Below the pieces are notes generated by a model, which was given only the letters and a program-made list of their open reading frames with translations, searched no databases and was not told the DNA's origin. DNA of 64,000 nt from Oscillatoriophycideae cyanobacterium NC_groundwater_1537_Pr4_S-0.65um_50_18 (GTDB taxonomy: Bacteria; Cyanobacteriota; Cyanobacteriia; Elainellales; Elainellaceae), in NCBI GenBank assembly GCA_016208305.1, contig JACQYI010000033.1, positions 186,001-250,000 of the forward strand, read 5' to 3'. Numbering within the stretch: position 1 is the stretch's first letter; each line of letters starts with the position of its first letter. Positions 16,892-26,376 of this stretch are shown one piece after another. The translations under genes and the position numbers were made by a program.

Positions 16892-19226
16892 GAGCCGCCC
16901 CACTCCCCCCGTCAAGGTCAGCATTTGGGTCGATGAGCTTCAGCCCCGGCGGCGTGGCGGTGCGCTGCTGGCGATCATGGGCATTGGGGCGATCGGGCTT
17001 TTGGGTTGGGGGAGTTGGCTGGCTGTCAGGCTGATTGTCAATCCAGGATCGGTAAGCTGGATCAACGAAATTTTACCTGAGTGGGGGCGGTTTGCTCTAG
17101 CAGGTAGCACGACCCAAACCTGGGCTGAAATTGCCGCAGAGGCTGCTCAGAGCGGGCTGGCTCTGGGAAAACCGATTGCGATCGGTGCCCCTAGCGCGCA
17201 GGATATCTTGCTGCCTATTCTGGCTCCCCAATCGCGCTGTCGAGACAACGCATCGGCAAATTCGGCCTGCCATCAAATTGTAGAGCTACGCGCTTATCGC
17301 CCTCAAAAAGCTGAATTAGGCAAAACAAAATTTGAACAAATTGATCAGCTCAAAGTAACGGGATTAGAGGAGCTAATGGCGATCGCCCCGCTCAAACTCG
17401 TGGCAAACCCCGGCTCTAGCCGCAAGCTACCCCTGACTCAGGTCGCCCTCATGGAAGGCACGCCTCCTGATGCGGCGATCTGGCTGCACCTCAGCGGCAA
17501 TTGGCAACGGGGCAGCGCCGAAGTCAAGTATGGGCAGTTGGTACGCTACGACCCTCGGCGCGATCGCCTTCAGACTCTACTGTCTTGGACTAGCCCAGCA
17601 GGGCAACTGCCGCTTTGGCAGCAGGTTACAGGTTCAGCAGTTCCGGAGCTGGTTATTAATCAGTCTGTTGGCCTAGAGCCTCAGTTTCAGGTCTATCAGG
17701 TGAAGCTGCCTCGCCTGCCGGGTGAACCTCTGCGGCTAGAAGCCATTACCCTGATCGAATCCGTTTCTAATCAACCGCACTATGTCAAAGGGCTGTTGCT
17801 GGCTCGGAACGGCTTGTGGTCGCTGGCGCTAAAGCTGTTGGCTGAACAGGCAACACAGCCCGATCTCAAATCTGCTGCCGTCCAAGCTCAGATCGATTTC
17901 ATCGCCCTCCATGCTCACGTAACCCAAGCCCAAGCCGATCGCAACTGGGCCAGCCCGACACAAGCGATCGCGGCCTTGGCCATCGATGGACGCTGGGCAA
18001 AAGCTCTAGAGGCTCTGCGTTCAGCTCGGATCAGTGGATATGACATTAAAAGCCTTTTGGCTGCCAATGCCGAGTCGCTGCAACGGCGAGTAGATGCCGC
18101 CCTCCGCGCCAATCCCAACCAGCCTCTCGTGCGGCAATGGGGCGCTTTGACTGTCGCCAGCCAGCGCGATCGCTCAGCGGCAATGGCTTGGCTGCGGCAA
18201 CACCCGCTGTCCTCAGCAGCCTCAACATCCGAAGCAGCCCAGCAAGGACGATCGCCTGCTGATCCTTCTATTCAACAAATTTTGGCTCTTCTAGATCCGC
18301 TGCCCATAGCCGCTGCCCCTCAGAATCCTGGCGATCGATCGATCACGCAGCCTACCTCTCTTCAACTAATTGGCGCTGTTTCACCCCTCAGCACTGTGCG
18401 GACTGGCGATTGGTACAGCCCGCACCCGTGGGTCTTGCCCGATCGCCAAGCCTGGTATCAAATCGAGATCTTGGGGCTTCAGACGGGGCAACAGTGGCAG
18501 CGATCGCCCTTCGATGCTTCAGAGTTGAAAAATTTGTCGGTAAAAGCCCTGTGGCAGCGCTTGGGTCTAGCCTCAGAGGCGCAGGCCTCGCCGGATGCTC
18601 AGGTGCAAATAGTCGATGGGTCAGAAAGCGGATCGACGACGGCCAGCATTAAGGCTCTGCGATGGAGCGGCGGCAGATTGCAGCTCTTAGCAGCGGCATC
18701 GCCCCTCCCACAGCATTCTACTCGTCCGCCGATCGCCCTCACTTTGCCCTGGCTCAATCCGATCGATCGTCTGACCCTAGCTAGTCTCAGCCAGCAGCAG
18801 CCCCAACAGACTACCGCGTTGGTTCAGGCTCTAGAACAGCAGCTTCAGCAAGTGATGCAAAGACCGTCAACGGCTCAACCCGCAGAGCAGGAGGCTTTAG
18901 CAGATAAGAGTCGGGCTAATGAAGCGTTGTCCGATGAGGCTTTGGCGCAGATCGAAAACTGGCAGATCGATCGCATGGAGCTAACGGGCGAGGGGCAGCC
19001 TGAATCTGTTGTCACCGTCGAAACTGAGAGGCATCCAGAGCTGGCATCGGTTCGCACCCTCATTTTTTCTAATGCTGGCGCAGTGCTTTACAGTGATCTT
19101 ACGCAGCCTGATCAGACGATCGCAGCCATTGTGGCCTCACCGTCCGGTGTGCCTATCCTCATCGTGCAAAAAGGGCAAACCCATCAGATTCGGCAATGGT
19201 CGCAGTCGCGTCAAAAATTTGATTGA
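16881..19226 (+). CDS. large membrane-anchored protein of unknown function
   Basis: 781 residues. A short cytoplasmic N-terminus with basic residues is followed by one hydrophobic segment (about 28-52, LLAIMGIGAIGLLGWGSW), then a long presumably extracytoplasmic region. The middle (~310-430) is helical and repeat-like, rich in Ala and Leu; the rest has mixed beta-like segments and Ser/Gln/Pro-rich linkers. No catalytic motif is recognised. The start overlaps the preceding glycosyltransferase by 11 bases, suggesting a role in the same surface-glycan process, but that is inference. Confidence 0.75.
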   Translation: MKPKSRPTPPVKVSIWVDELQPRRRGGALLAIMGIGAIGLLGWGSWLAVRLIVNPGSVSWINEILPEWGRFALAGSTTQTWAEIAAEAAQSGLALGKPIAIGAPSAQDILLPILAPQSRCRDNASANSACHQIVELRAYRPQKAELGKTKFEQIDQLKVTGLEELMAIAPLKLVANPGSSRKLPLTQVALMEGTPPDAAIWLHLSGNWQRGSAEVKYGQLVRYDPRRDRLQTLLSWTSPAGQLPLWQQVTGSAVPELVINQSVGLEPQFQVYQVKLPRLPGEPLRLEAITLIESVSNQPHYVKGLLLARNGLWSLALKLLAEQATQPDLKSAAVQAQIDFIALHAHVTQAQADRNWASPTQAIAALAIDGRWAKALEALRSARISGYDIKSLLAANAESLQRRVDAALRANPNQPLVRQWGALTVASQRDRSAAMAWLRQHPLSSAASTSEAAQQGRSPADPSIQQILALLDPLPIAAAPQNPGDRSITQPTSLQLIGAVSPLSTVRTGDWYSPHPWVLPDRQAWYQIEILGLQTGQQWQRSPFDASELKNLSVKALWQRLGLASEAQASPDAQVQIVDGSESGSTTASIKALRWSGGRLQLLAAASPLPQHSTRPPIALTLPWLNPIDRLTLASLSQQQPQQTTALVQALEQQLQQVMQRPSTAQPAEQEALADKSRANEALSDEALAQIENWQIDRMELTGEGQPESVVTVETERHPELASVRTLIFSNAGAVLYSDLTQPDQTIAAIVASPSGVPILIVQKGQTHQIRQWSQSRQKFD

Positions 19227-19278
19227 GCCATCTAACGTCAGCTTTAGGATCTGCACAGCAATAACTTGAAGAACTTTG

Positions 19279-19479
19279 TCAGGAGCTTTGGTGAGGGCTT
19301 TCGTCCACAGGCGTGGGGATATGTAAAACAGGCAGGCGATCGCCCCGGAATATCTCTTCACTGGCTTGCCCCCATTCATTGAGGGCTTGAGCCAGCGCTT
19401 TGCTCCCTAACACGACGAGCAGCAGTGGCACAGTGCTTAAACTCAGAAAAATTTGGGTAGGAACTTTACAATCAGCCAT
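19279..19479 (-). CDS. small secreted or membrane-associated protein
   Basis: 66-residue protein. A short basic start is followed by a hydrophobic signal-like segment (IFLSLSTVPLLLVVLGS), an Ala-x-Ala-like site (SKALAQA) and a short mature part with ASEEIFRGDRLPVLHIP. The last motif looks like one conserved in small cyanobacterial proteins, but I can name no family. The ATG at 19479 is preferred to an upstream frame start at 19596, which would add a cysteine-rich, non-signal-like extension. It is convergent with the 781-residue gene. Confidence 0.55.
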   Translation of the reverse strand: MADCKVPTQIFLSLSTVPLLLVVLGSKALAQALNEWGQASEEIFRGDRLPVLHIPTPVDESPHQSS

Positions 19480-19691
19480 GAATTTCAGCAATTTGCCTGT
19501 AGAGAGTATAAGAGGATGCAGAAAAAGCGGAAACGAATTTAAATAACGACATTTGGCAGACTCGTTAGAATAGCGGCAACAGCGGGTTGTGAACATCCGT
19601 TGTTCAAATAACGCTTAACATAACCATTCTCGACGCTCTATATCTCTATTAGTATGCTAAAACCTTAGCGAGTGAAGCGCCAGGGTCGCCA

Positions 19692-22600
19692 ATGTCAAAC
19701 GCTGTGGATAACTACTCCTCAAATCAAGCTTCTGCCTTAGGCCGATGGATTGTCAAAACCTTCGAGCCAAGGGGGCTTTCGGTCAAATTTCGGCTGCGCG
19801 GTAACAATCTGCACCTGCTTTGTCAGGCTCAACCCTGTCCCGATCGCACCCCGCTATTGCTTTGGTTGATTCCTGTCCTCCAAAAGACAGATTTAAACAC
19901 GCTGCTGCCAGCGGCTCAGTCGTCGATTTACCGGGTGCAAGTCTATGGTAGCCAGCCCGGTGCAAAACAGCCTGAGTGGACAGCCTCAGTTCACCTCAAC
20001 CAGCTCGATCATCATTTTAGGCAAATTCAAAAAATTGCCGATCGCCAGTCGGCCTCACCGCAATTAGGGCATCCCCTCGATCAGGGGTTAGAGCTACCCC
20101 AATCCGGCACCGCCAAAGTTACCTCAATAGTCAGCCGTACCCTGCTGCAAGAGGGGACAGCACTCACAGATGCAGCGCAAAAAGCCGCCAATCAAGCGCA
20201 GTCAAACCAGGAAAATTCGGCTCTGGCTCTGTCTAACCGCAGTTTGGCACAGAAGGGAGAGGAAGTGGCGATCGCCAGCTACCTTAGCGAAACTCTGAGC
20301 GATCTGGGTGTGGCAGTGCGGGTCAGCGCCAAAACAGTTCCTTACCTCTCTCCTTCGGCGGTGCAGTCGAGCGTCGTGCCCCTAGCCGCAACGACCAAAC
20401 GGCTCTGGATCGCCTGTGGTGCCGCCTATAGCCCCGATCTGTCTCTGGTGGGCGAACCGATTACGCGGCGGTTGCGAGAGCTAGAGATTCAGGGCTACCG
20501 AGATGCTGTAATTGTGTTTCAGGTAGCAGGAGAAATTCAGCCTGACTGGAAGCTGCGAGTTGATCTCACGCCTCCGAGCGAAATGCTGCGCGAGTGGGGA
20601 CGGTGGGGCGATGTGGAAGCCCTCCAGCGATTGCTCAATCAAGCGGGAGCCACCGAAGGACTTCGGATTACCACTGCCTCGCTGAAAGAATCGACGCTGC
20701 ATTTATTTTGCGCTTTAGAGACCCAACTCTCTGCACAGCCCTTTGCAACTCCCGATTTAGAGCGATCGCGCCAATGGGTCAACACGCTGCTGGAATCCTT
20801 GGCTCCCCAAGGCATTCATGCGGCAACTCTCTATGGGCAGCGGTTCAACGGGCAGAAGCTAGGCTCAGAAGCGGGCGCAGGCGCAGAAACGCCCGCCTGG
20901 ATCGATTGGCTGAAGCTACCGGCCTCTCTGCATCCGGCTTTGTCAGAATCGGCAATGGTTTTGGCGCATCAGGGCGATTGGGAGGCGATCGCGTTTTTGC
21001 TGCATCGGTTGCTCAACCCCGATCTTGACCGTTACTTAACGACAGGCGGCATTAGGCTCCAGCTTTTGCCCAAGCAAGATTTGCTGCATGTAATGAGCGA
21101 GGCCCCCATTTGTCCAGAGCAGCATCGGGTAGGGCAAACGATCGCCAAGTTTTTGCGGCTTTTGAAGCTGCCCAGCTTGGCGGGTGTGCGCATCTATGGC
21201 AGACGATCGGGTCAAAAGCTTCCCCTCTGGAGCTTTGGGGTAGATTTTGTGTCGCGCCATCGCCTGGTTCCAGAGGCGGCTCCAGAGTTTGTGGCAACAG
21301 ACAACTTCGTGCATGAGCTGGTTACTCCTGCTGATGAATCTGCCCTCCGCCCAGATTTAACCCCTGCAGATATTCAATCGCTTTGGCGTCGGTGGCAGCA
21401 GCGCATGATCTACGGCGTCGAAAAAACGCTGGTGCGATCGCTCTTGTTTACCCCCACTCCTGAAACCCAGGTATTGGCGACAGCCGCGCCTAGCAGCAGC
21501 TCTCAAAGCACCAAAACAGCTGTTATTTGGGGCATGGCGGGCATATTGCTAATGCTGAACTCTAATTGGCTATTGAGTCAGGTGCTGCAAGCTAACGCTG
21601 ACTCGCCGCCTCCGAAGCCGATCGCCACGCAGCCAGCTGCTGCCCCTGTCGATACTGCTCCTGTATTATCTTCTACGCTGCCCACCGAACTGAGTGAGCC
21701 GCCTTCTCCTACGCTTCAAACTCCTTTGCCCCAGAAGCTATCTTTGCAGCGTTCTCCTAAAGTAGAGGGCGTTTTCAATTCTGAAGGGTTTACCCAGACC
21801 GAAAGCCCTACCCCTGCTCTGGCTAGCCCTGACCTGCCAGCCTCTGCGCCTGCTGCACCCAAACCTGCTGCCTCCCGGCTCTCACAACCTCCAGCATCAC
21901 AACCTCCGGCATCTTCAGCAACTTCAACTCTTCCCTATACTCCGATCGCAGCTGAAACGAGCCAAATTACCGCCGCTATTTTGGCTGCTGCGCCGACTTT
22001 GCCCAGCCTCAATAGCCATCAGCTCAACGAAAAGCTTAAGCTCTATTACCAATACCTCGAAGAAAACGGCAATCCTGACGTATTGGTGATTGGCAGCTCT
22101 AGGGCTTTGCGCGGTATTGATCCGATCGCGCTTAAACAGTCGTTGGCAGAGTTGGGCTATGCAGATCTAAAGATTTTTAATTTTGGTATCAATGGCGCAA
22201 CGGCTCAGGTTGCAGACTTACTGGTTCGGCAACTGCTGACGCCTGACCAACTGCCGCGCCTGATTCTCTGGGCAGATGGGGCGCGCGCCTTCAATAGCGG
22301 CAATGGAGATGTAACTTTCAATGGCATTGTGGCCTCTGAAGGCTATCAACAGATGATGGTGGGACAGTTTCCTATTCCTCGCCCTGCCTCTGCTCAGCCG
22401 CAGCCTCCGGTAAAGGCCAATGGCATCAACCTTTCGCTAACTAACAGCTACGAAGCCCTCGATCATTGGTTTAGTGACCAGTTGGCTCAAGCTTCCGGCA
22501 CCTATGGCAGTCGCGATCGCCTCAAGCGTCTTTTTCAAGTGAGCTTTTCTCGGCTCCTTCCGGCTGAAGTGCCTTCAGTGCAGGCGATCGGAGAGCATTC

Positions 22601-23075
22601 ATCAAGTGCGGCTAGCCCCTTGCCACAGTCGCCTCTTGTTAATCCCGATGGCTTCCTGCCGCTAGGAATGCAGTTTAATCCTGCCACTTACTATCAAAAA
22701 TACGCCAGGGTCATAGGCCAGTACGATAGCGACTACGAAGGCTTTAGGATTGCAGGACGCCAGGAAACTGCGCTGCGATCGCTGCTGCAATACACTCAAT
22801 CTCAGGAAATCCCTATCGTTTTTGTCAATTTGCCTCTGACCGAAGACTATCTCGATCCTATCCGTCGTCAGCATGAGCAAACCTTCAAAGACTACATGGT
22901 CAAGACCTCAATGAGTCAGCCCGGACTGATCTTCCGCGATTTGGGCGAAATTTGGACAACGAAGTATAGCTATTTCTCCGATCCTAGCCATCTCAATCGC
23001 TACGGAGCCTATGCTGTCTCGCAGCGCATGGCGCAAGATCCGCTGATTCCCTGGGTGGGGAAAGCTGAAAAGTAA
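19692..23075 (+). CDS. DUF1574/SGNH-like protein with N-terminal repeats and one membrane segment
   Basis: 1127 residues. The N-terminal ~570 residues contain about three divergent copies of a domain pairing a helical stretch with patterns like LHLLCQAQP, LWIACGAAY and LHLFCALET, each followed by an IYG/VYG strand. A membrane segment follows (~610-632, AVIWGMAGILLMLNSNWLL), then a ~110-residue Pro/Ala/Ser linker. The C-terminal ~330 residues are SGNH-like: VLVIGSSRALRGIDP near 796, FNFGINGATAQ, and DPSHLNRYG near 1098 with the expected Asp/His. This matches the cyanobacterial DUF1574 group, often linked to acylation or deacylation of surface polymers. Substrate and topology are inferred. Confidence 0.72.
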   Translation: MSNAVDNYSSNQASALGRWIVKTFEPRGLSVKFRLRGNNLHLLCQAQPCPDRTPLLLWLIPVLQKTDLNTLLPAAQSSIYRVQVYGSQPGAKQPEWTASVHLNQLDHHFRQIQKIADRQSASPQLGHPLDQGLELPQSGTAKVTSIVSRTLLQEGTALTDAAQKAANQAQSNQENSALALSNRSLAQKGEEVAIASYLSETLSDLGVAVRVSAKTVPYLSPSAVQSSVVPLAATTKRLWIACGAAYSPDLSLVGEPITRRLRELEIQGYRDAVIVFQVAGEIQPDWKLRVDLTPPSEMLREWGRWGDVEALQRLLNQAGATEGLRITTASLKESTLHLFCALETQLSAQPFATPDLERSRQWVNTLLESLAPQGIHAATLYGQRFNGQKLGSEAGAGAETPAWIDWLKLPASLHPALSESAMVLAHQGDWEAIAFLLHRLLNPDLDRYLTTGGIRLQLLPKQDLLHVMSEAPICPEQHRVGQTIAKFLRLLKLPSLAGVRIYGRRSGQKLPLWSFGVDFVSRHRLVPEAAPEFVATDNFVHELVTPADESALRPDLTPADIQSLWRRWQQRMIYGVEKTLVRSLLFTPTPETQVLATAAPSSSSQSTKTAVIWGMAGILLMLNSNWLLSQVLQANADSPPPKPIATQPAAAPVDTAPVLSSTLPTELSEPPSPTLQTPLPQKLSLQRSPKVEGVFNSEGFTQTESPTPALASPDLPASAPAAPKPAASRLSQPPASQPPASSATSTLPYTPIAAETSQITAAILAAAPTLPSLNSHQLNEKLKLYYQYLEENGNPDVLVIGSSRALRGIDPIALKQSLAELGYADLKIFNFGINGATAQVADLLVRQLLTPDQLPRLILWADGARAFNSGNGDVTFNGIVASEGYQQMMVGQFPIPRPASAQPQPPVKANGINLSLTNSYEALDHWFSDQLAQASGTYGSRDRLKRLFQVSFSRLLPAEVPSVQAIGEHSSSAASPLPQSPLVNPDGFLPLGMQFNPATYYQKYARVIGQYDSDYEGFRIAGRQETALRSLLQYTQSQEIPIVFVNLPLTEDYLDPIRRQHEQTFKDYMVKTSMSQPGLIFRDLGEIWTTKYSYFSDPSHLNRYGAYAVSQRMAQDPLIPWVGKAEK

Positions 23076-23640
23076 GAGATCGAGGCGGGCGCTTTAGGAT
23101 TGACGCTTTAGGATTGGCGCTTTAGGCGCAGCCTAACCCAACTGAGGCAGATCCTAAACTCAGTATTTTTAGTTAGTTTCAATATAAATCGCAGTCTGAA
23201 TTTAATAGCAACTCACTGAATAGACCTAGCCTTGTGAGGCCGTGGCGATTCTGTTGCAGGAATTGTGGAGAATTTCCTAGCTCTAACCGATTTTGGGAAG
23301 CCTGTGCTGAAATTTTCTTCCTGGCAAAGGGCTAGGGCATCAACACGATGGCGACATAGCAGCAACTTCTGGCGCTATCCGAAAGGGTATGTACCGCTTT
23401 TCTGACAGTCTTGCTCTGCAAGGCGCTAAACCCTTGAAGTTAATCAAGCCTGAAGCGCTGTGACGACTGTAGAACCTCTGATCAAGCAATAGGCAGAGTG
23501 GCTTGCACAATAGCGAGCGGTATCTTAGAAAAATGATTTTACTTGTGGCGTTATTTTGGTTATTATTACTATAATTGTTGTTGAAACGAGCATAACGCCC
23601 CTCTGCTCTGACGATGGTTCAAAATCATGGATGACTCAGC
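23076..23640. other. intergenic region with tandem repeat
   Basis: 565 bases with no gene seen. Begins with a 14-bp tandem repeat (23089-23130); the remainder shows no clear structure. It contains the upstream region of pncB. Confidence 0.65.
23089..23130. repeat. 14-bp tandem repeat, three units
   Basis: Units GCGCTTTAGGATTG, ACGCTTTAGGATTG and GCGCTTTAGGCGCA, directly after the DUF1574-like gene. Confidence 0.8.
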
Positions 23641-25050
23641 ATGGAAGACTCCGCTTTGCTCGTTCGTTCGCAAGACTATGGGTTATTGACCGATCTCTAT
23701 CAGCTCACGATGGCAGCTTGCTATGCAGGCGATCGCCTTGATCAACGTCGCGCCAGCTTCGAGCTGTTTGTGCGTCGCTTGCCAGAAAACTTTGGGTATC
23801 TGATTGCTATGGGGCTGGCTCAGGCATTGGAATATCTAGAACAGTTTCGCTTCATGCCAGAACAAATTGCGGCACTTCAGGCCACTGGCATTTTTACCCA
23901 TGCGCCCGATCGCTTCTGGGATCTCCTAGCTGAGGGCAGCTTTACCGGAGATGTTTGGGCTGTGCCTGAAGGAACAGCCGTCTTTGCCCATGAACCCATC
24001 CTGCGCATTGAGGCTCCGCTTTGGCAGGCACAAATTGTTGAGACGTATTTGCTCAACACCATCAACTATCAAACCCTGATTGCGACCAAATCTGCCCGAA
24101 TTCGGGATACGGCAGGAGAAGCCGCAACGCTTTTGGAATTTGGCACGCGCCGCGCCTTTAGTCCCCAGGCTTCACTGTGGGCGGCTCGTGCGGCTTTAGC
24201 CAGTGGGTTAGATGCAACGTCTAATGTACTGGCCGCCTTGCAGCTAGGGCAAACCCCCAGCGGCACAATGGCTCATGCGCTAGTTATGGCGCTTTCGGCG
24301 CTTGAAGGGAGCGAAGATCAGGCATTTACGGCCTTTCATCGCTACTTTCCGGGGGCGGCTTTGCTGATTGATACCTACGATCCGATCGCGGCGGCTCAGC
24401 GTCTTGCCACCCAGGTCAAGGCAGGTGAAATCAATGTCGATGCTATCCGGCTCGATTCTGGAGACTTGGTGGCGCTGTCGCAGAAAGTTCGATCGCTCCT
24501 TCCCCAAGTCACGATCTTTGCCAGCGGCGACCTCGATGAATATGAAATTGCTCGCCTCCAGGCCGAAGGAGCCGACCTGCAAGGCTATGGCTTGGGGACA
24601 AAACTGGTGACAGGCGTACCCGTCAACGGCGTTTACAAGCTGGTAGAAATTGATGGCATTCCCGTGATGAAAGGCTCGATGGGCAAATCCACGTATCCAG
24701 GGCGCAAGCAAATCTTTCGCCGCTTTGCGCCAGAAAACCCTGCACCAGAAAATCCTGTGCCACACCAATGGCAGAGCGATCGCCTGGGTCTGATGACCGA
24801 AAAGCCAGCCCTTGGTGAGCAGCCGCTCTTGCAACAGGTGATGCAGCAGGGCAAACGCCTCCAGCCAACGGCCCCTTTGCCGGAAATTGCTCGACGGACT
24901 CGTCATGCTGTGGCTGCCCTGCCATTGAGCTTGCGTCAAATCCTGCAACCTGAAGCGATCGCCCCTCAGATCTCGTCAGATCTGGAAACCCTGACCACAC
25001 AGACTCAACAGAAAATTCACAGCTTTTATACTGAACAAAATCCTCATTAG
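23641..25050 (+). CDS. pncB: nicotinate phosphoribosyltransferase
   Basis: 469-residue enzyme joining nicotinate and PRPP to nicotinate mononucleotide, the salvage entry to NAD. Family features: LLTDLYQLTMAACY at the N-terminus, FELFVRRLPENFGYL, FGTRRAFSP, DAIRLDSGDL with the PRPP-site Asp, IFASGDLDEYEI, and GYGLGTKLVTG. First gene of a compact cluster: nadD begins 16 bases after the stop, then an NrtR-like regulator and nadE. The ATG at 23641 is used; another in-frame-looking ATG a few codons upstream is not supported by homology. Confidence 0.92.
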   Translation: MEDSALLVRSQDYGLLTDLYQLTMAACYAGDRLDQRRASFELFVRRLPENFGYLIAMGLAQALEYLEQFRFMPEQIAALQATGIFTHAPDRFWDLLAEGSFTGDVWAVPEGTAVFAHEPILRIEAPLWQAQIVETYLLNTINYQTLIATKSARIRDTAGEAATLLEFGTRRAFSPQASLWAARAALASGLDATSNVLAALQLGQTPSGTMAHALVMALSALEGSEDQAFTAFHRYFPGAALLIDTYDPIAAAQRLATQVKAGEINVDAIRLDSGDLVALSQKVRSLLPQVTIFASGDLDEYEIARLQAEGADLQGYGLGTKLVTGVPVNGVYKLVEIDGIPVMKGSMGKSTYPGRKQIFRRFAPENPAPENPVPHQWQSDRLGLMTEKPALGEQPLLQQVMQQGKRLQPTAPLPEIARRTRHAVAALPLSLRQILQPEAIAPQISSDLETLTTQTQQKIHSFYTEQNPH

Positions 25051-25066
25051 CGCTTTGTCTTTCACC

Positions 25067-25684
25067 ATGCCGCAAATTGCTTTGTTTGGAACCAGTGCCG
25101 ATCCCCCAACCGCCGGACATCAGGCCATCATTGTTTGGCTGGCTGATCACTATGATCGGGTGGCAGTTTGGGCATCGGACAATCCTTTTAAGTCTCATCA
25201 AACGCCGCTAGAGCATCGATCGACGATGCTGCAATTGCTGATTGACGCGATCGATCCGCCTCGGCAAAATGTGCAGTTGCATCTAGACTTGAGCCACCCT
25301 AGAGCTTTGGTAACGGTAGAACGGGCAAGACAGATCTGGGCAAATGCAGATCTGACGCTGGTGATCGGCTCAGATTTAGTGGCACAGCTCCCGCGATGGT
25401 ATCAGGTAGAAGAGTTACTGAAGCAGGTAAAGCTCCTAGTGGTGCCGCGTTGGGGATATCGGCTGACGGAGGCCGAAGTAGAGCCGCTGCGGCAGATGGG
25501 AGCCAGGGTGGCGATCGCCAATCTCGCTGTTCCGGCAGTGTCCTCAACCGATTACCGTGAAGAAGGTAATCCCAATATCGTTATGCCCCCGATTGAGGCA
25601 TATATTCATCGGCAGCACCTGTATCGAGAGCAAAGAAACGAATGCGCACCCCAAAGAAACCTGCTGATCCACCCAACGCCCTAG
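25067..25684 (+). CDS. nadD: nicotinate-nucleotide adenylyltransferase
   Basis: 205-residue nucleotidyltransferase converting nicotinate mononucleotide to deamido-NAD. The N-terminal GTSADPPTAGH carries the substrate-binding T/HxGH signature, and SSTDYREEG near the C-terminus is the ISSTxxR-like motif. The ATG at 25067 (MPQIALFG) is preferred to a TTG at 25055. It lies between pncB and the NrtR-like gene and overlaps the latter by 43 bases, so all are probably translated from one message. Confidence 0.9.
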   Translation: MPQIALFGTSADPPTAGHQAIIVWLADHYDRVAVWASDNPFKSHQTPLEHRSTMLQLLIDAIDPPRQNVQLHLDLSHPRALVTVERARQIWANADLTLVIGSDLVAQLPRWYQVEELLKQVKLLVVPRWGYRLTEAEVEPLRQMGARVAIANLAVPAVSSTDYREEGNPNIVMPPIEAYIHRQHLYREQRNECAPQRNLLIHPTP

Positions 25685-26376
25685 CAGACTTTAAGGTGGG
25701 CGTAGATAACGTTATCTTCTCGGTTGATACGGCACAAAATCGACTGCTGGTGCTGCTAGTGCTGCGGCATGAAGAGCCTTTCATCGGGCAATGGAGTCTG
25801 CCCGGAACGCTAGTTCGCCAAGGTGAATCGCTGGAGGAAGCTGCCGATCGCGTCCTAGCAGAAAAAATTCGGGCGGAAAACTTATATCTGGAGCAGCTTT
25901 ATACGTTTGGTGGCCCTAAACGTGACCCCCGCGAGGCAGAAAACAGCTATGGCGTGCGCTATTTGTCGGTGAGCTATTTTGCGCTCGTGCAGTTTGCCGA
26001 AACGGAGTTGATCGCCGATGGAGTCAGCGGCATAGCCTGGTATCCGCTCAAGCAAGTACCTCAGCTTGCCTTTGATCACAACCACATTCTCACCTATGGC
26101 TATCGTCGCCTCCGCAACAAGCTAGAGTACAGCCCTGTGGCCTTTGAAGTCTTGCCAGAACTGTTTACCCTGGGCGATCTTTACCAGCTCTATACAACCG
26201 TGTTGGGTGAAAATTTCTCAGATTATTCCAACTTTCGATCGCGCCTGCTTAAGTTGGGCTTTCTATCAGATACCGGGGTAAAAGTTTCGCGTGGAGCTGG
26301 CAGACCTGCCAGTCTTTATCGGTTTGATGCGGATGCCTTTGCGCCATTTAAAGACAAGCCCTTGGTGTTTATTTGA
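25642..26376 (+). CDS. NrtR-like Nudix/winged-helix regulator of NAD metabolism
   Basis: 244 residues: an N-terminal Nudix fold (~15-150) and a C-terminal winged helix (~160-235, with FRSRLLKLGFLSDTG), the arrangement of NrtR repressors. The Nudix box is degenerate: GTLVRQGESLEEAADRVLAEK has Arg-Val-Leu-Ala-Glu-Lys where active hydrolases have REUxEE, so ADP-ribose is more likely sensed than cleaved. Its start lies 43 bases inside nadD, and it sits between nadD and nadE, which fits local regulation of NAD synthesis. The operator was not identified. Its last 11 codons-end sequence is duplicated just downstream (see tandem repeat). Confidence 0.83.
   Translation: MRTPKKPADPPNALADFKVGVDNVIFSVDTAQNRLLVLLVLRHEEPFIGQWSLPGTLVRQGESLEEAADRVLAEKIRAENLYLEQLYTFGGPKRDPREAENSYGVRYLSVSYFALVQFAETELIADGVSGIAWYPLKQVPQLAFDHNHILTYGYRRLRNKLEYSPVAFEVLPELFTLGDLYQLYTTVLGENFSDYSNFRSRLLKLGFLSDTGVKVSRGAGRPASLYRFDADAFAPFKDKPLVFI

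Noticed and set aside
23556-23741. 61-codon frame overlapping the pncB start
   Set aside because: Out of frame with pncB and lacking any family features.
24623-25201. 192-codon minus-strand frame
   Set aside because: Antisense shadow of pncB and nadD.
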